This document shows, one piece after another, positions 1 through 8,964 of a stretch of 60,762 nt of DNA; position 1 is the stretch's first letter, and each line of letters starts with the position of its first letter. This DNA is from Prevotellaceae bacterium. GTDB lineage: Bacteria > Bacteroidota > Bacteroidia > Bacteroidales > Bacteroidaceae. Location: positions 1 to 60,762 of the forward strand of contig JAUNOM010000012.1 of assembly GCA_030531085.1 (NCBI GenBank), given 5' to 3'. The notes under the pieces are model-generated. The model ran no database searches. It was not told where the DNA came from and saw only the letters and a list, made by a program, of their open reading frames with translations. Both the position numbers and the translations under genes were made by a program.

Positions 1-102
1 ACGCTTCTTGTACTACTGTCTCTTCTGTCTATGTAAAGCCGTTCAAAGAACTCGTGTCTAATCGCTTGTCGAAGAATTGTTGTTTCTTGTCGTAAGCGAA
101 TG
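1..102 (-). other. probable rRNA operon leader (5' end only)
   Basis: Read on the minus strand, the DNA downstream of the promoter at 103-133 contains no ORF. It carries short words such as AGTTCTTTGA and AGTAGTACAAGAAG that I associate with the leader upstream of 16S rRNA in Bacteroidales. The 16S gene itself would lie outside the window. The assignment rests on recalled leader motifs and the very strong promoter; a leader of another stable RNA is possible. Confidence 0.5.
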
Positions 103-133
103 CAAAGGTACGCAGTTTTTTTCATTCTCGCAA
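103..133 (-). promoter_or_regulatory. strong Bacteroidetes promoter reading out of the left edge
   Basis: On the minus strand, TTG (131-133) is followed by a 20-bp A-rich spacer and TACCTTTG (103-110), matching the Bacteroidetes -33/-7 consensus. It fires leftward into the presumed rRNA leader and is divergent from the GH97 promoter. Confidence 0.7.
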
Positions 134-212
134 CACTTTTCAAAAGAAATTACATCAAAGAGCCCTCTTTAATGAAAATATTTGACTAATATCAAACAAA
201 TGTGTACATTTA

Positions 213-244
213 TTTGGTTAATTAAGAATAAAAGAGTATTTTTG
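213..244 (+). promoter_or_regulatory. promoter of the GH97 gene
   Basis: TTTG at 213-216, a 20-bp spacer and TATTTTTG at 237-244 match the Bacteroidetes housekeeping promoter. Transcription should start near 250, about 35 bases before the ATG. Confidence 0.75.
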
Positions 245-284
245 CACTAAATACAAAACCTATCAATTAATCTATTTATTTTTT

Positions 285-2285
285 ATGAGTAGCAAACACA
301 CATTATTAGTATTATTAGGAGCCGCACTTATCGCTCCGTCTGCGACAAAAGCCAATACCTATAATATAGGATCACCAGATGGAAAGTTATTGGTAAGCAT
401 AGATGACTCCAACGGCAAACTTTTCTACACGGTAAACTACGAAGGCAAAGAAATGCTCAAGCCCTCACAGCTTGGACTAAAGACAGACATGGGTGACTAC
501 ACCCAGGATTTGAAGGTTACAAACAGCAAAGAGGAGAAAGTATCGTACAGCTATACAATGACAGGTACTAAGGCTTCCAACAAAACATACGAGGCAAATG
601 CGCTGAACCTTGAGACCACCTCCAAGACAGGCAAGCGCAGCATGACAATCGAAATTCAAGTCAGCAACAACAATATCGCATACCGATATAAGTTAGGCGG
701 TGCATTAACCAAAGACCGTGATGAACCACGCCGCACCACCATTCTCGAGGAGGTCAGCGGCTTCAATTTTCCCGATGCCACCACCACGTTTGTCTGTCCA
801 CAAATAGACGGTGACCACAAAGGATGGATGAGCACCAAGCCAAGCTATGAGGAAGAGTATAAGGCCGACGCCCCTATGGCAGAGAAGTCAAGATACGGCA
901 AGGGTTACACATTCCCATGCCTGTTCCACGTAGGTGACGCCGGATGGGTCCTTGTCAGCGAGACAGGCGTAGGCAGCAACTATTGCGGCAGCCATCTGAG
1001 CGATTATAATCCCAATGCAGGCTACACGATAGCATTCCCTGACGTTACGGAGCAACACGGTTTGGGGTCTACCACGCCTGCCATTAGTCTTCCTGGTAGC
1101 ACGCCATGGCGCACAATAACTGTAGGCAGCACACTGAAGCCTATAGCCGAGACCACCATAAGCTACGATGTGGTAGAAGAGATGTATCCTGCCCGTGAGG
1201 AATACAAGCCAGGACGCTACACATGGAGCTGGCTGATATGGCAGGACAATTCAATCAACTACAAGGATCAGAAAGAGTTCATTGATGTCGCCGCAGCAAT
1301 GGGCTTCGAGTACTGTCTGGTGGATGGTTTCTGGGACGAGACCATCGGCCGCGACAAGATTGCCGAGCTAAGCAAGTACGCACAGTCAAAAGGCGTACAC
1401 CTATTATTATGGTATAACAGCAACGGCTACGCCAACGACGCTCCACAGACTCCGCGCAACTGCATGAACACCTCCATCGCCCGTGAGAAAGAGATGGCGT
1501 GGATGGAGAGCATTGGTATAAAAGGCATAAAGGTAGACTTCTTCGGCGGCGACAAGCAGCAGACCATGCAACTGTATGAGGATCTGCTCAGCGATGCCAA
1601 CCGTCATGGCCTGCAGGTTATATTCCATGGCTGCACCCTGCCACGCGGATGGGAGAAGATGTACCCGAACTTCGTTGCCTCCGAGGCTGTGCTGGCTTCC
1701 GAGAACGTATACTTCAACGAGCACCATGCCAAGCGCGAGGGTTTCGAACTTACCATGCACCCCTTCTGCCGCAACACCGTGGCAAGCATGGACTGGGGCG
1801 GCAGCATCATGAACCGTTTCCTAAGCAAGGACAACAAGAGCCGCCATAAGCGCTACACCAGCGACACCTTCGAGATGGCCTCCGCCATCATGAACCAGAC
1901 AAGCATACAGTGCATCTGTATGCAGAAGAGCAATCTCACCGAACTGGAGCAGTTTGAGATGGATTTCCTCAAGGCCGTGCCCACGACATGGGACGAGACA
2001 ATGTATATAGACGGCTATCCCACCAAACACTCCGTCATGGCACGCCGTCATGGCGACAACTGGTATGTGGCAGGCCTCAACGGCGAGGACACCGCCAAGA
2101 CCCTTACCATCAATCTCCCAATGTTTGCAGGCAAGGAGGTGACATTCTACACCGACGCCGCACCGAAGAAAGGCAGCATCGCACCGCTCACACCAGTAAA
2201 GAAGACCATCAAGGTTGACAAGAAGGGCAACGCCAAAATTACCCTACAGGCCTTGGGCGGAATAATCATCACTGACGGTATTTAA
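285..2285 (+). CDS. glycoside hydrolase family 97, probable retaining alpha-galactosidase
   Basis: This is an exported GH97 enzyme of 666 residues, the usual family length. A signal peptide of about 23 residues (ending ATKA) is followed by the N-terminal beta-sandwich, the TIM barrel and a small C-terminal beta domain. The barrel contains IKVDFF with Asp418 and, 55 residues later, Glu473 in VLASEN. These align in position and spacing with the nucleophile and acid/base of the retaining alpha-galactosidase branch (BtGal97b) rather than with the inverting SusB-type alpha-glucosidases, which use glutamates as base. It has its own promoter and no SusC/SusD genes nearby, so it does not sit in an obvious polysaccharide utilisation locus. 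Substrate specificity is inferred. Confidence 0.9.
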   Translation: MSSKHTLLVLLGAALIAPSATKANTYNIGSPDGKLLVSIDDSNGKLFYTVNYEGKEMLKPSQLGLKTDMGDYTQDLKVTNSKEEKVSYSYTMTGTKASNKTYEANALNLETTSKTGKRSMTIEIQVSNNNIAYRYKLGGALTKDRDEPRRTTILEEVSGFNFPDATTTFVCPQIDGDHKGWMSTKPSYEEEYKADAPMAEKSRYGKGYTFPCLFHVGDAGWVLVSETGVGSNYCGSHLSDYNPNAGYTIAFPDVTEQHGLGSTTPAISLPGSTPWRTITVGSTLKPIAETTISYDVVEEMYPAREEYKPGRYTWSWLIWQDNSINYKDQKEFIDVAAAMGFEYCLVDGFWDETIGRDKIAELSKYAQSKGVHLLLWYNSNGYANDAPQTPRNCMNTSIAREKEMAWMESIGIKGIKVDFFGGDKQQTMQLYEDLLSDANRHGLQVIFHGCTLPRGWEKMYPNFVASEAVLASENVYFNEHHAKREGFELTMHPFCRNTVASMDWGGSIMNRFLSKDNKSRHKRYTSDTFEMASAIMNQTSIQCICMQKSNLTELEQFEMDFLKAVPTTWDETMYIDGYPTKHSVMARRHGDNWYVAGLNGEDTAKTLTINLPMFAGKEVTFYTDAAPKKGSIAPLTPVKKTIKVDKKGNAKITLQALGGIIITDGI

Positions 2286-2376
2286 AGCCATTTACAATAC
2301 GCGACAGCAAAAGGTACAGTTTTCTGTTCTCAATCCCAAGAGCTGTCGCCCAACAGTACACATTATCAAGCATCGT

Positions 2377-2418
2377 AAAAAAAATGGGGATGTGCCGTTA
2401 TTCCGGCGCATCCCCATT
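2377..2418 (-). terminator. intrinsic terminator of the Ig-like surface protein gene
   Basis: AATGGGGATG at 2383-2392 pairs with CATCCCCATT at 2409-2418 and the stem extends inward through GCCG/CGGC. On the minus strand it is followed by a run of eight T. It ends the minus-strand pair of surface protein genes. The other strand, downstream of GH97, lacks a comparable T run. Confidence 0.8.
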
Positions 2419-2442
2419 GTCATTCACCAATATTATTCTTGC

Positions 2443-4740
2443 TTACTTCACTATTCTCACGCTGTTCTTGCCATCATTCACGATATACAGGCCCTTCGGC
2501 AGCTGGCCGAGGACCTTGCTCGCCTTACCCTGTGCCATGCGGATGCCCTTCATGTCATAGACGGTCACCTCGCCTTCTATTCTCGGCTGGAAAATTCCAG
2601 TAGCAGGACTCTCCACGCCACGCATTAGCAGGGCATAATAACCGTAAAGTTCCGTCTGATAGAACGTTCCATTACCAACCTGACACGCATAGACGCGGCC
2701 ACTGGTGCCAAAGCCCTTGGTGCCGCTGAAATATGCACCCATAACCTGTGGGGCGATGGACTGTTTATAGTCAGACATGGCAGGGAAGAACAGGCTGGCG
2801 CCATTCTTCCTCGACGTTACAAGGTTACCCTTTACGCCATGGTATGTCACCCACTCCCTATCACAGTTGTTCACAAGCTCCTGGTACTCATTATATGTAG
2901 GCAGGCAGCGTGTCTTGTCTGTATTGTTGTATATGGCGTCAAACTCTGTGGCTGCTATTTCCTTAGGCTCCGGACTCTGCCAGTTATCCGCGCTTCCGTT
3001 TGCCTCCACAGGAGTCAGACCGCCCCACAGATACTTGTCACCAAGTTCCCAAGGATTATCCGCACCGAGGTTACAGCTCATCCATTTTACAGAAAGTCCC
3101 ATATCCACTACGCCGCTGGCGGCAATCTCTGGGAATTTCCTGACCTTTACGGTCACGGAAGAGCGGACATCGCCAAGAGCCAACGATATTACGGCCTCGC
3201 CCTCGCTCACTCCTGTAACATTTCCATAGGCATCCACGACAGCGATGGCCTCATCTGAAGAGGTCCATGTGGCATCCTTTGTGTCAACGCCAAGCGGTGA
3301 GGTCTCGAATGTCAGGCGCACACTGTTCTCTGCATAGACCGTTGCCTCTGCCGGTGCAATGACAAACTCCTTCAAGGCAGGGGTCTCCTCCTTCAGCTTC
3401 ACCGACAGCAGAGGATATGCGTACTCTGGAGTAGAGGAAGTGCCAACCACCAATCCGCCGTTGCTGGTTCTGCACTGATAAGCACTCTTCTGGTCCTCGC
3501 TGCAGTCACCTATATAGAAGCCAGTCTCCATCTGCTCGGACAGGAAGATTGACTTGCCGTTTATTTTCGATGTCAGCAGATAGCCACTCACGCCATTCTG
3601 CGTCGTCTTCAGCACACATACAGCATCAAGCAGCTCCTCCGTCTCGCTCTTTGACGGCATACGCTGCTCGCCGTTGGTGCCCTTGGCTATCGCGTCATAG
3701 CGTATGTCACCCCTAATTGCCTTTGGCAGCACACGGTCCTCAAAGCCGAACCAATAGGTTGACGTTCCTGCAATTGACCTACTCACCTTTGCGAAAGAAT
3801 ATGCCGGCGCCGTTGCGCTTGCAGACTTCGCGCCATAATAGTTTGAGGCCCACAGCACGCTCACACCAAGGTCCACAAACGCCTCGTTGGCGGTCTCAAC
3901 CGCTGTCACGTTCACTGTTATGGAACCTGTAACATCGCCGCACTTCATGGTTATGTCCGCAGTACCAGCTCCCACGGCTGTCACCACTCCGTTGGCCACT
4001 GTGGCAACATTCACGTCAGATGAGCTCCACACCGCACCTGCCACACTCGCATCGGCCGGGGTTGCGGTCACTTTTATCTGCATGGTGGTGTTGGCGAACA
4101 TATTATTTGACTCACAGCTAAGCGCCACCGACTCCAGAGCCGGTCCACTCACTGCTCCGGCCACAGGACGCACAGCCAGACCGCGCCATGGAGAGCTTGT
4201 ATAAGTCACCAATCCTGAACCTAAAGAGAATTCTGCAATATAAGCATTAGACCCATTGTTGTCTGAAGCGAAATACTGAGACCGGGATCCATTACCATCC
4301 GCTGGCAGGAATATGGAATTACCGTTGATCTTCGATGTCAGCAGAGTTCCTGCCGTTCCTCCCACGGTAGTCCATTCCGCATTACAGTTGCTTATAAGCT
4401 CTCTCCACTGTTTGCTCGTAGGCATCTGCCATCTTCCGTCTGTCGTGGCTGCCGCAACGTCGTACTCCACATCACCGGCAAAGTCCTTCTTGGGAAATAC
4501 CACTGCCCATTCGTTCCTATCATAGAACTTATACATCGATTTGAATGGTGCATTATTGTCCATACACCCATACGCATACAGGCTTCCCTTTTTCGCAACT
4601 TCCTCCGAACCAAGGTCATAAGCCCTCCATGCCACACTGACGCCCATGTCTATGGCCTCCCCTTCCGTAGGGGTCTGCGCCCTGAGCGACATCACCACTG
4701 CAAGCACCGCTATGCAGAGAATTAATTTAAATTTGTTCAT
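2443..4740 (-). CDS. exported Ig-like (BIG2) repeat protein with T9SS-like C-terminal tail
   Basis: The protein has 765 residues from the ATG at 4740, chosen because a clean signal peptide (MNKFKLILCIAVLAVVMSLRA) starts there; in-frame codons upstream overlap the previous gene. Three related modules open with I/VDxGxSVxW near residues 30, 290 and 545, resembling the FISUMP-type domain of Bacteroidetes surface proteins. They alternate with two BIG2-like bacterial Ig folds (WSSSD..VATV and WTSSDEAIAVV). The last 45 residues (TVYDMKGIRM ... GLYIVNDGKNSVRIVK) look like a type IX secretion sorting domain, so surface delivery is inferred. It starts 2 bases after the stop of the BACON lipoprotein gene, indicating co-transcription. 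Ligand unknown. Confidence 0.75.
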   Translation of the reverse strand: MNKFKLILCIAVLAVVMSLRAQTPTEGEAIDMGVSVAWRAYDLGSEEVAKKGSLYAYGCMDNNAPFKSMYKFYDRNEWAVVFPKKDFAGDVEYDVAAATTDGRWQMPTSKQWRELISNCNAEWTTVGGTAGTLLTSKINGNSIFLPADGNGSRSQYFASDNNGSNAYIAEFSLGSGLVTYTSSPWRGLAVRPVAGAVSGPALESVALSCESNNMFANTTMQIKVTATPADASVAGAVWSSSDVNVATVANGVVTAVGAGTADITMKCGDVTGSITVNVTAVETANEAFVDLGVSVLWASNYYGAKSASATAPAYSFAKVSRSIAGTSTYWFGFEDRVLPKAIRGDIRYDAIAKGTNGEQRMPSKSETEELLDAVCVLKTTQNGVSGYLLTSKINGKSIFLSEQMETGFYIGDCSEDQKSAYQCRTSNGGLVVGTSSTPEYAYPLLSVKLKEETPALKEFVIAPAEATVYAENSVRLTFETSPLGVDTKDATWTSSDEAIAVVDAYGNVTGVSEGEAVISLALGDVRSSVTVKVRKFPEIAASGVVDMGLSVKWMSCNLGADNPWELGDKYLWGGLTPVEANGSADNWQSPEPKEIAATEFDAIYNNTDKTRCLPTYNEYQELVNNCDREWVTYHGVKGNLVTSRKNGASLFFPAMSDYKQSIAPQVMGAYFSGTKGFGTSGRVYACQVGNGTFYQTELYGYYALLMRGVESPATGIFQPRIEGEVTVYDMKGIRMAQGKASKVLGQLPKGLYIVNDGKNSVRIVK

Positions 4741-4742
4741 AG

Positions 4743-7718
4743 TTATCTTTCTATTATATTGGTAAATTTGTTCCAATAGTTTGCCTTGCGATACTTCTCT
4801 GCGCATCCCACAGGTACGTACAGCGTACATTTAGAATAATCAAAGTCCCCCCAGAACAATGCCGTCGGCAATTCCGGCGGTGTTGTCATGCGGCAGTCCA
4901 GCGCGGAGAACTCACAGCCTTTGAACGGGTATCTTCCTATCTTCTCCACGCCTGCCGGAAGCACAAGGGTTTTGAAGTTTCCCATAGTTCCATGCCATGC
5001 GAAGGCATTGTCCCCTATCCTTTTCAGCGTGCTGGGCAGGGTTATGGACCTCATGCCCGTCCATTCCAGTGCGCTGTTCCCTATCTCTTCCACGCCCTCT
5101 GGTATTACCAAGTGCGGGATTGATGTATGGTTAAGCGCTCCCTCCTCTATCACCTTCAGTCCCTTGGGGAATTTGATGGAGGACAGCGACTCACAATTAT
5201 TAAATATGTTTCGCGGAAGATTTGCCAACGTTCCCTCAAACACCACGTCCGTCAACTGGGTGCAGTAGTCAAACGCCGTCCTTCCGATTGACGTCACACT
5301 GGCCGGTATTGTCAGCGTCCTGATGCGCGCGCCCATGAATGCCGCATTGCCTATCTCCCTCACCGTCTCGGGTATCGTCAGTTCTGTCAGCAGGTTCTGG
5401 CTGTTCTCCCCAAGAGACCTTGCGAAAGCGGCATCACCTATCTTCTCCAGACCGTTGTGCAGCCCCACCTTTGCAAATACCGGCGTATGGATGCACGTAT
5501 AATAAGGTATCTCCTTCAGCGTGGCAGGGAAATCCATCTCGCTCAGATTGGAACAGCCATTAAAGCAGCTACCTTCCATTGTCTGCAATGCGGCAGGCAG
5601 CTTCACGTACTTGACGGCCGCGCCCGCAAAGACGCTCATCCCCATCTTGGTCACCGTCGCCGGCAGTTTCACAATCTCCAGTTTTGTATTGGCAAAGGCA
5701 TTATCACCTATCGTGTTGTCGGTCCTGACAGTCCCGTCGGCCTTGACAGAGGCGTTCGTCAGGTCCAGCACCTTCAGCTTGCCCTCTGTGGCCATCTTCT
5801 TTATCGTGGCCATGTCATTGCTGTTAATCTCACCGCTCAATGACAGGTCCTCCATCGCCATCAGCTCCTCTGTCGGCTTTTTCGCCAGGCTGCCCGGCTC
5901 TGTCAGCGTCACTTTATTCTCCGCCTCCACGCCTATGGGATTGGTTGTCTGCCTTATGTTCACATTTCCCGTCCATCTGCCGCCAGCGGTGGAGAACGTC
6001 ACCACCGCACTGCGATCCTCGCGTGAATTGTTGGCTGCCACTGTGAAGGTGAAGTAGTCATTACTCTCCCCGTTGCCCACGGTGGCCTGCTTGTACTTCA
6101 GCCATGACGGCGTGCCTGAGACAACGGCCTTCATGTCACTGTTGCATCTCACAGTAATGACAAGGTCTCCGCCCTTATAGCCCACGTTATAGTCCGTCAT
6201 CTCGAACTGTGGAGTCACCACACGGCTCTGATGCACCGCGTATGACTTCATATTCTTTCCGTTCACCAAGACATTGATGTGGCGCAGCGTGCTTGTGGAC
6301 ATACTTGTATTGGCATTTATCTGATACTTGTTGTCGCCAAGGGACGTGATGCCGTCCGGCAGCTCCAGCGTGCAGTTGCCGTTGGTGTTTACGTCAATGG
6401 TAAAGGTGTGTGTGCGCGCATCCGCAAAATCGCCGTCCACCAGCGAGGACGTGCACGTGAACATCAGCCCCGCCTGGGTCACTGTAACCTTGTCCAACAC
6501 CTCGCCGGTACTCTTGTCCACGAACTCTATCACTCCCGTGCGCGCCTCCGTCTCCATGTATGGCGGTATGCTCACCCACAGCTCGTACGGTTCCATGGAG
6601 CGTGTCCGGCCTTCCATCCCGTTCACCACGCTTATCCACTCGGGCATCCTCACATCCATCTGCCTGTTGGCGGTGTATTTTATAGGCAGGGTGCCACCTG
6701 CCGCCGAGATTTCCATCTCCTTGCTGTCAATGACTACGGCTCCCTTGTAAGTCTGGTACACCGTCAGCACCTCTGTCCTGCCGTGCGGCCCCTTAAACTC
6801 AACCGTGGCCTTGCGGTTCTCATTCGTGTTGTTGTAAGCGTCGTAGGAAAAGTAGACCGTATGCGTTGACATGGAGCGTGTGGCGGACTTATGCAGCCAT
6901 TCATCGCCCGTGGTTATGGTATAGTCAAAGTCCGTATATGAGCTGACGTCAACCTGCAGCGTTCCGGCCATGCTGGTGACATAAATCTCGTTAGTTGACA
7001 GCACAATCGTCTCATCCACCTTCTGATACACGTGGACCGTCTCCGTCAGTCCCTCCGGCGAAGTGAAAACTATCTCGCCCTCACGGAAATTCCCCGAAGC
7101 GTTGGCGTCCGCCTCAAAAGTCACAGTGCTCTTGGTCAGCCCCCGCGTGCCACGCGTGGGCGCCTGCCGCAGCCATCCCGCATACTGCGGGGCAATGCTC
7201 ACGGTATATCTCACATTGGCCTGCACCTCGATGTCGAAGCGGCCTCCGCCGCTCTCCATCTCCACCCTCGCGCTGCTCAACAGCAGGGCGTTCGCCGGCT
7301 TCTGCGTCACCACCACCGTCCTCGTGGCGTTGCCTGCCGTAATGGCGACAGAGGCGTTGCGCTCGTCGTACGTGTCGTTATCATCCACGGTGACCGTGAC
7401 GCTGTGCGCGCCGGACTCGCCGGACGTGGCGGAGAGATGGCACCATGAGGCCGCCTCGCTCTGGCCCGTAAACCTGATCTGCCAGTTTTTGCTGGCCTCA
7501 AATGAGATTGTCTGCTTCGCTGACTTGCTTGTGAAGTTCAGATGCCCATTGGCAGCGTCACCGTACAGGGTCAGTCTGTCGGACGTGGTGGTGCCGCCGC
7601 CATCGTTCTTTCCGCCATCGTCGGGCTTTCCGCCATCGTCAATACTGTCTCCACCGCCTCCGCCGCATCCTGCAAGAATGCACGTCATAAAGGCAATCAA
7701 TAACGTTAGATATTTCAT
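4743..7718 (-). CDS. surface lipoprotein with BACON repeats and BspA-type leucine-rich repeats
   Basis: The protein has 991 residues from the ATG at 7718, which places a lipoprotein signal with lipobox LAGC (Cys18) directly at the N terminus; upstream in-frame codons were rejected. A Gly/Asp-rich linker follows, then about six BACON-like beta-sandwich repeats (roughly residues 45-600) with typical SW or W..L strands and closing VxVxQ strands. From about 640 to 930 there are BspA/LRR_5 repeats of the pattern IGxxAFxxCxxLxxxxxP. The end (TLYVPVGCAEKYRKA) is the usual cap of such proteins. BACON domains are thought to bind glycans or mucins and BspA repeats mediate adhesion; a role in attachment is inferred. 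It is the first gene of a two-gene unit. Confidence 0.85.
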   Translation of the reverse strand: MKYLTLLIAFMTCILAGCGGGGGDSIDDGGKPDDGGKNDGGGTTTSDRLTLYGDAANGHLNFTSKSAKQTISFEASKNWQIRFTGQSEAASWCHLSATSGESGAHSVTVTVDDNDTYDERNASVAITAGNATRTVVVTQKPANALLLSSARVEMESGGGRFDIEVQANVRYTVSIAPQYAGWLRQAPTRGTRGLTKSTVTFEADANASGNFREGEIVFTSPEGLTETVHVYQKVDETIVLSTNEIYVTSMAGTLQVDVSSYTDFDYTITTGDEWLHKSATRSMSTHTVYFSYDAYNNTNENRKATVEFKGPHGRTEVLTVYQTYKGAVVIDSKEMEISAAGGTLPIKYTANRQMDVRMPEWISVVNGMEGRTRSMEPYELWVSIPPYMETEARTGVIEFVDKSTGEVLDKVTVTQAGLMFTCTSSLVDGDFADARTHTFTIDVNTNGNCTLELPDGITSLGDNKYQINANTSMSTSTLRHINVLVNGKNMKSYAVHQSRVVTPQFEMTDYNVGYKGGDLVITVRCNSDMKAVVSGTPSWLKYKQATVGNGESNDYFTFTVAANNSREDRSAVVTFSTAGGRWTGNVNIRQTTNPIGVEAENKVTLTEPGSLAKKPTEELMAMEDLSLSGEINSNDMATIKKMATEGKLKVLDLTNASVKADGTVRTDNTIGDNAFANTKLEIVKLPATVTKMGMSVFAGAAVKYVKLPAALQTMEGSCFNGCSNLSEMDFPATLKEIPYYTCIHTPVFAKVGLHNGLEKIGDAAFARSLGENSQNLLTELTIPETVREIGNAAFMGARIRTLTIPASVTSIGRTAFDYCTQLTDVVFEGTLANLPRNIFNNCESLSSIKFPKGLKVIEEGALNHTSIPHLVIPEGVEEIGNSALEWTGMRSITLPSTLKRIGDNAFAWHGTMGNFKTLVLPAGVEKIGRYPFKGCEFSALDCRMTTPPELPTALFWGDFDYSKCTLYVPVGCAEKYRKANYWNKFTNIIER

Positions 7719-8060
7719 AAACATATTGCAGCGTGCCACCCAAATTATTCTATGCTGGTAAAAAGGCCTGACTTTGTGGCACATAAGGAAGCCGGGCTTT
7801 GTCTATTTCTGATAACAGATTTTCATTACCATAACCACAGTTATTTTATGCAAATTTAATTATTTTTATCTTATTACGAAAGAAAAATGTACAGAAAGAA
7901 GATATTTTTGCTAAATATACCGTGTTATCACCCCCCCAACTGACATTTTCGGCCGTCAGAGTACTATTCTGAACCGAAAGGCTGTGACATGAAGCAGAAA
8001 CAGGGGACAGAATTTTCCGCCACGGCGCAGCATCGTATCCTGTAAATAATCCTGAAATTC
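7719..8060. other. intergenic region between divergent genes
   Basis: About 340 bases lie between the BACON lipoprotein gene and the DUF4112 promoter. A plus-strand TATTTTTG occurs at 7903-7910 but lacks a good upstream box. No convincing promoter for the minus-strand lipoprotein, no ORF and no RNA gene were found. Confidence 0.5.
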
Positions 8061-8092
8061 TTTTGCAGTGAATACAATTCTTCTTAACTTTG
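8061..8092 (+). promoter_or_regulatory. promoter of the DUF4112 gene
   Basis: TTTTG at 8061-8065, a 19-bp spacer and TAACTTTG at 8085-8092 match the Bacteroidetes consensus. The expected start of transcription is near 8098, about 24 bases before the ATG at 8122. This argues against the longer reading frame that begins at 8068 inside the promoter. Confidence 0.75.
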
Positions 8093-8121
8093 CAAAAAAT
8101 AAAAAATCAAGCACTACCAAT

Positions 8122-8574
8122 ATGAGGAACAGGGAATACATACAACAGCATCCGATGTTCAGGACCATGGAGACCATAGCGCGGTATATGGACCAGTACT
8201 ATTTAGACGGAGTCATAGGGCTTGTACCCGGCATAGGCGACGTTTTCTCGGCCTTATGCGCACTGCCGTTTGTCTATTTCTCACTTTTCATAGTACGGTC
8301 TGTACCGCTGACACTGGCCGTGCTGTGCAATTCTTTATTGGATGTGCTGGCAGGGATGATTCCATTCTTCATCGGCAACGTTCTTGACTTCATCTACAGG
8401 TCAAACACGCGCAATCTAAAAATGATCATAGGCTATGTAAGGGATGAGAGGACGATAGTCCGTGATGTGAACCGCAGGGCTTTGGCATCCGCCGTAACCA
8501 TTATTCTCCTGATGGCGCTTATAGTTCTGACGGCCGTACTTCTATGGAAATTGGGCAAATGGATATTCTCATAA
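8122..8574 (+). CDS. DUF4112 membrane protein
   Basis: This 150-residue protein starts at the ATG at 8122 (MRNREYIQ), downstream of the promoter. It contains the DUF4112 signature region (DGVIGLVPGIGDVFSAL near residues 33-49), two hydrophobic stretches in the first two thirds and a third near the C terminus (about 120-146), so it is an inner-membrane protein. The biochemical function of the family is unknown to me. It is a single-gene unit. Confidence 0.8.
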   Translation: MRNREYIQQHPMFRTMETIARYMDQYYLDGVIGLVPGIGDVFSALCALPFVYFSLFIVRSVPLTLAVLCNSLLDVLAGMIPFFIGNVLDFIYRSNTRNLKMIIGYVRDERTIVRDVNRRALASAVTIILLMALIVLTAVLLWKLGKWIFS

Positions 8575-8870
8575 GCCGCAGATGGAAGAGCTGAAACTGT
8601 CCTCTGTTTTTCCGGAACGTTCCAGAAATCTCTGGGGACGTTAGATTTTTTTCTGCGGACCATAGATTTTTTCAAAAAGACCATAGATTTTTCGCAGGGG
8701 ACCGTCTACAGAGAGGCAGCGGCCATCCGCAGAGGTTCCTACCCCATGGATATTGGTGCCTGAACGCGTCACAGCCCAAAGAACACTATAATTATATGTA
8801 CGCGTACCTTATTTATATATAGCATACGCATACTTTTTTCCCTGTCCCCCACTCTTTTTATGTCTTTTTC
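8575..8870. other. intergenic region upstream of ilvE
   Basis: About 300 bases without a plausible gene. The left part holds the 21-bp tandem repeat listed separately. The rest (8705-8870) is AT-rich toward the ilvE promoter and shows no ORF or clear RNA structure. Confidence 0.6.
8635..8703. repeat. three-unit 21-bp tandem repeat
   Basis: The word T/ATAGATTTTT recurs at 8641, 8662 and 8683, exactly 21 bp apart, and GGACC or a close variant ends each interval (GGGACG, CGGACC, AAGACC, GGGGACC). The spacer bases vary. It lies between DUF4112 and ilvE. Two helical turns per unit would suit a protein-binding array, but no binder is known. Confidence 0.6.
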
Positions 8871-8901
8871 TTGCGTAAATGCAATATTCTTGCTAATTTT
8901 G
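8871..8901 (+). promoter_or_regulatory. promoter of ilvE-trmB
   Basis: TTG at 8871-8873, a 20-bp spacer and TAATTTTG at 8894-8901. The expected start near 8907 leaves a leader of about 58 bases before ilvE. Confidence 0.7.
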
Positions 8902-8964
8902 CATCTGCTAACCGTGAATTAATCCACGATACAGTTTCCAACAAACAATAAAAACAAGTATGAT

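Noticed and set aside
1407-1837. Several overlapping open frames inside the GH97 gene
   Set aside because: They are antisense or shifted frames of a strongly coding, GC-rich region; GH97 accounts for the sequence.
8433-8684. Open frame of 83 codons opposite the 3' end of the DUF4112 gene
   Set aside because: It is a shadow of the DUF4112 gene and of the 21-bp repeat, without promoter or recognisable domain.
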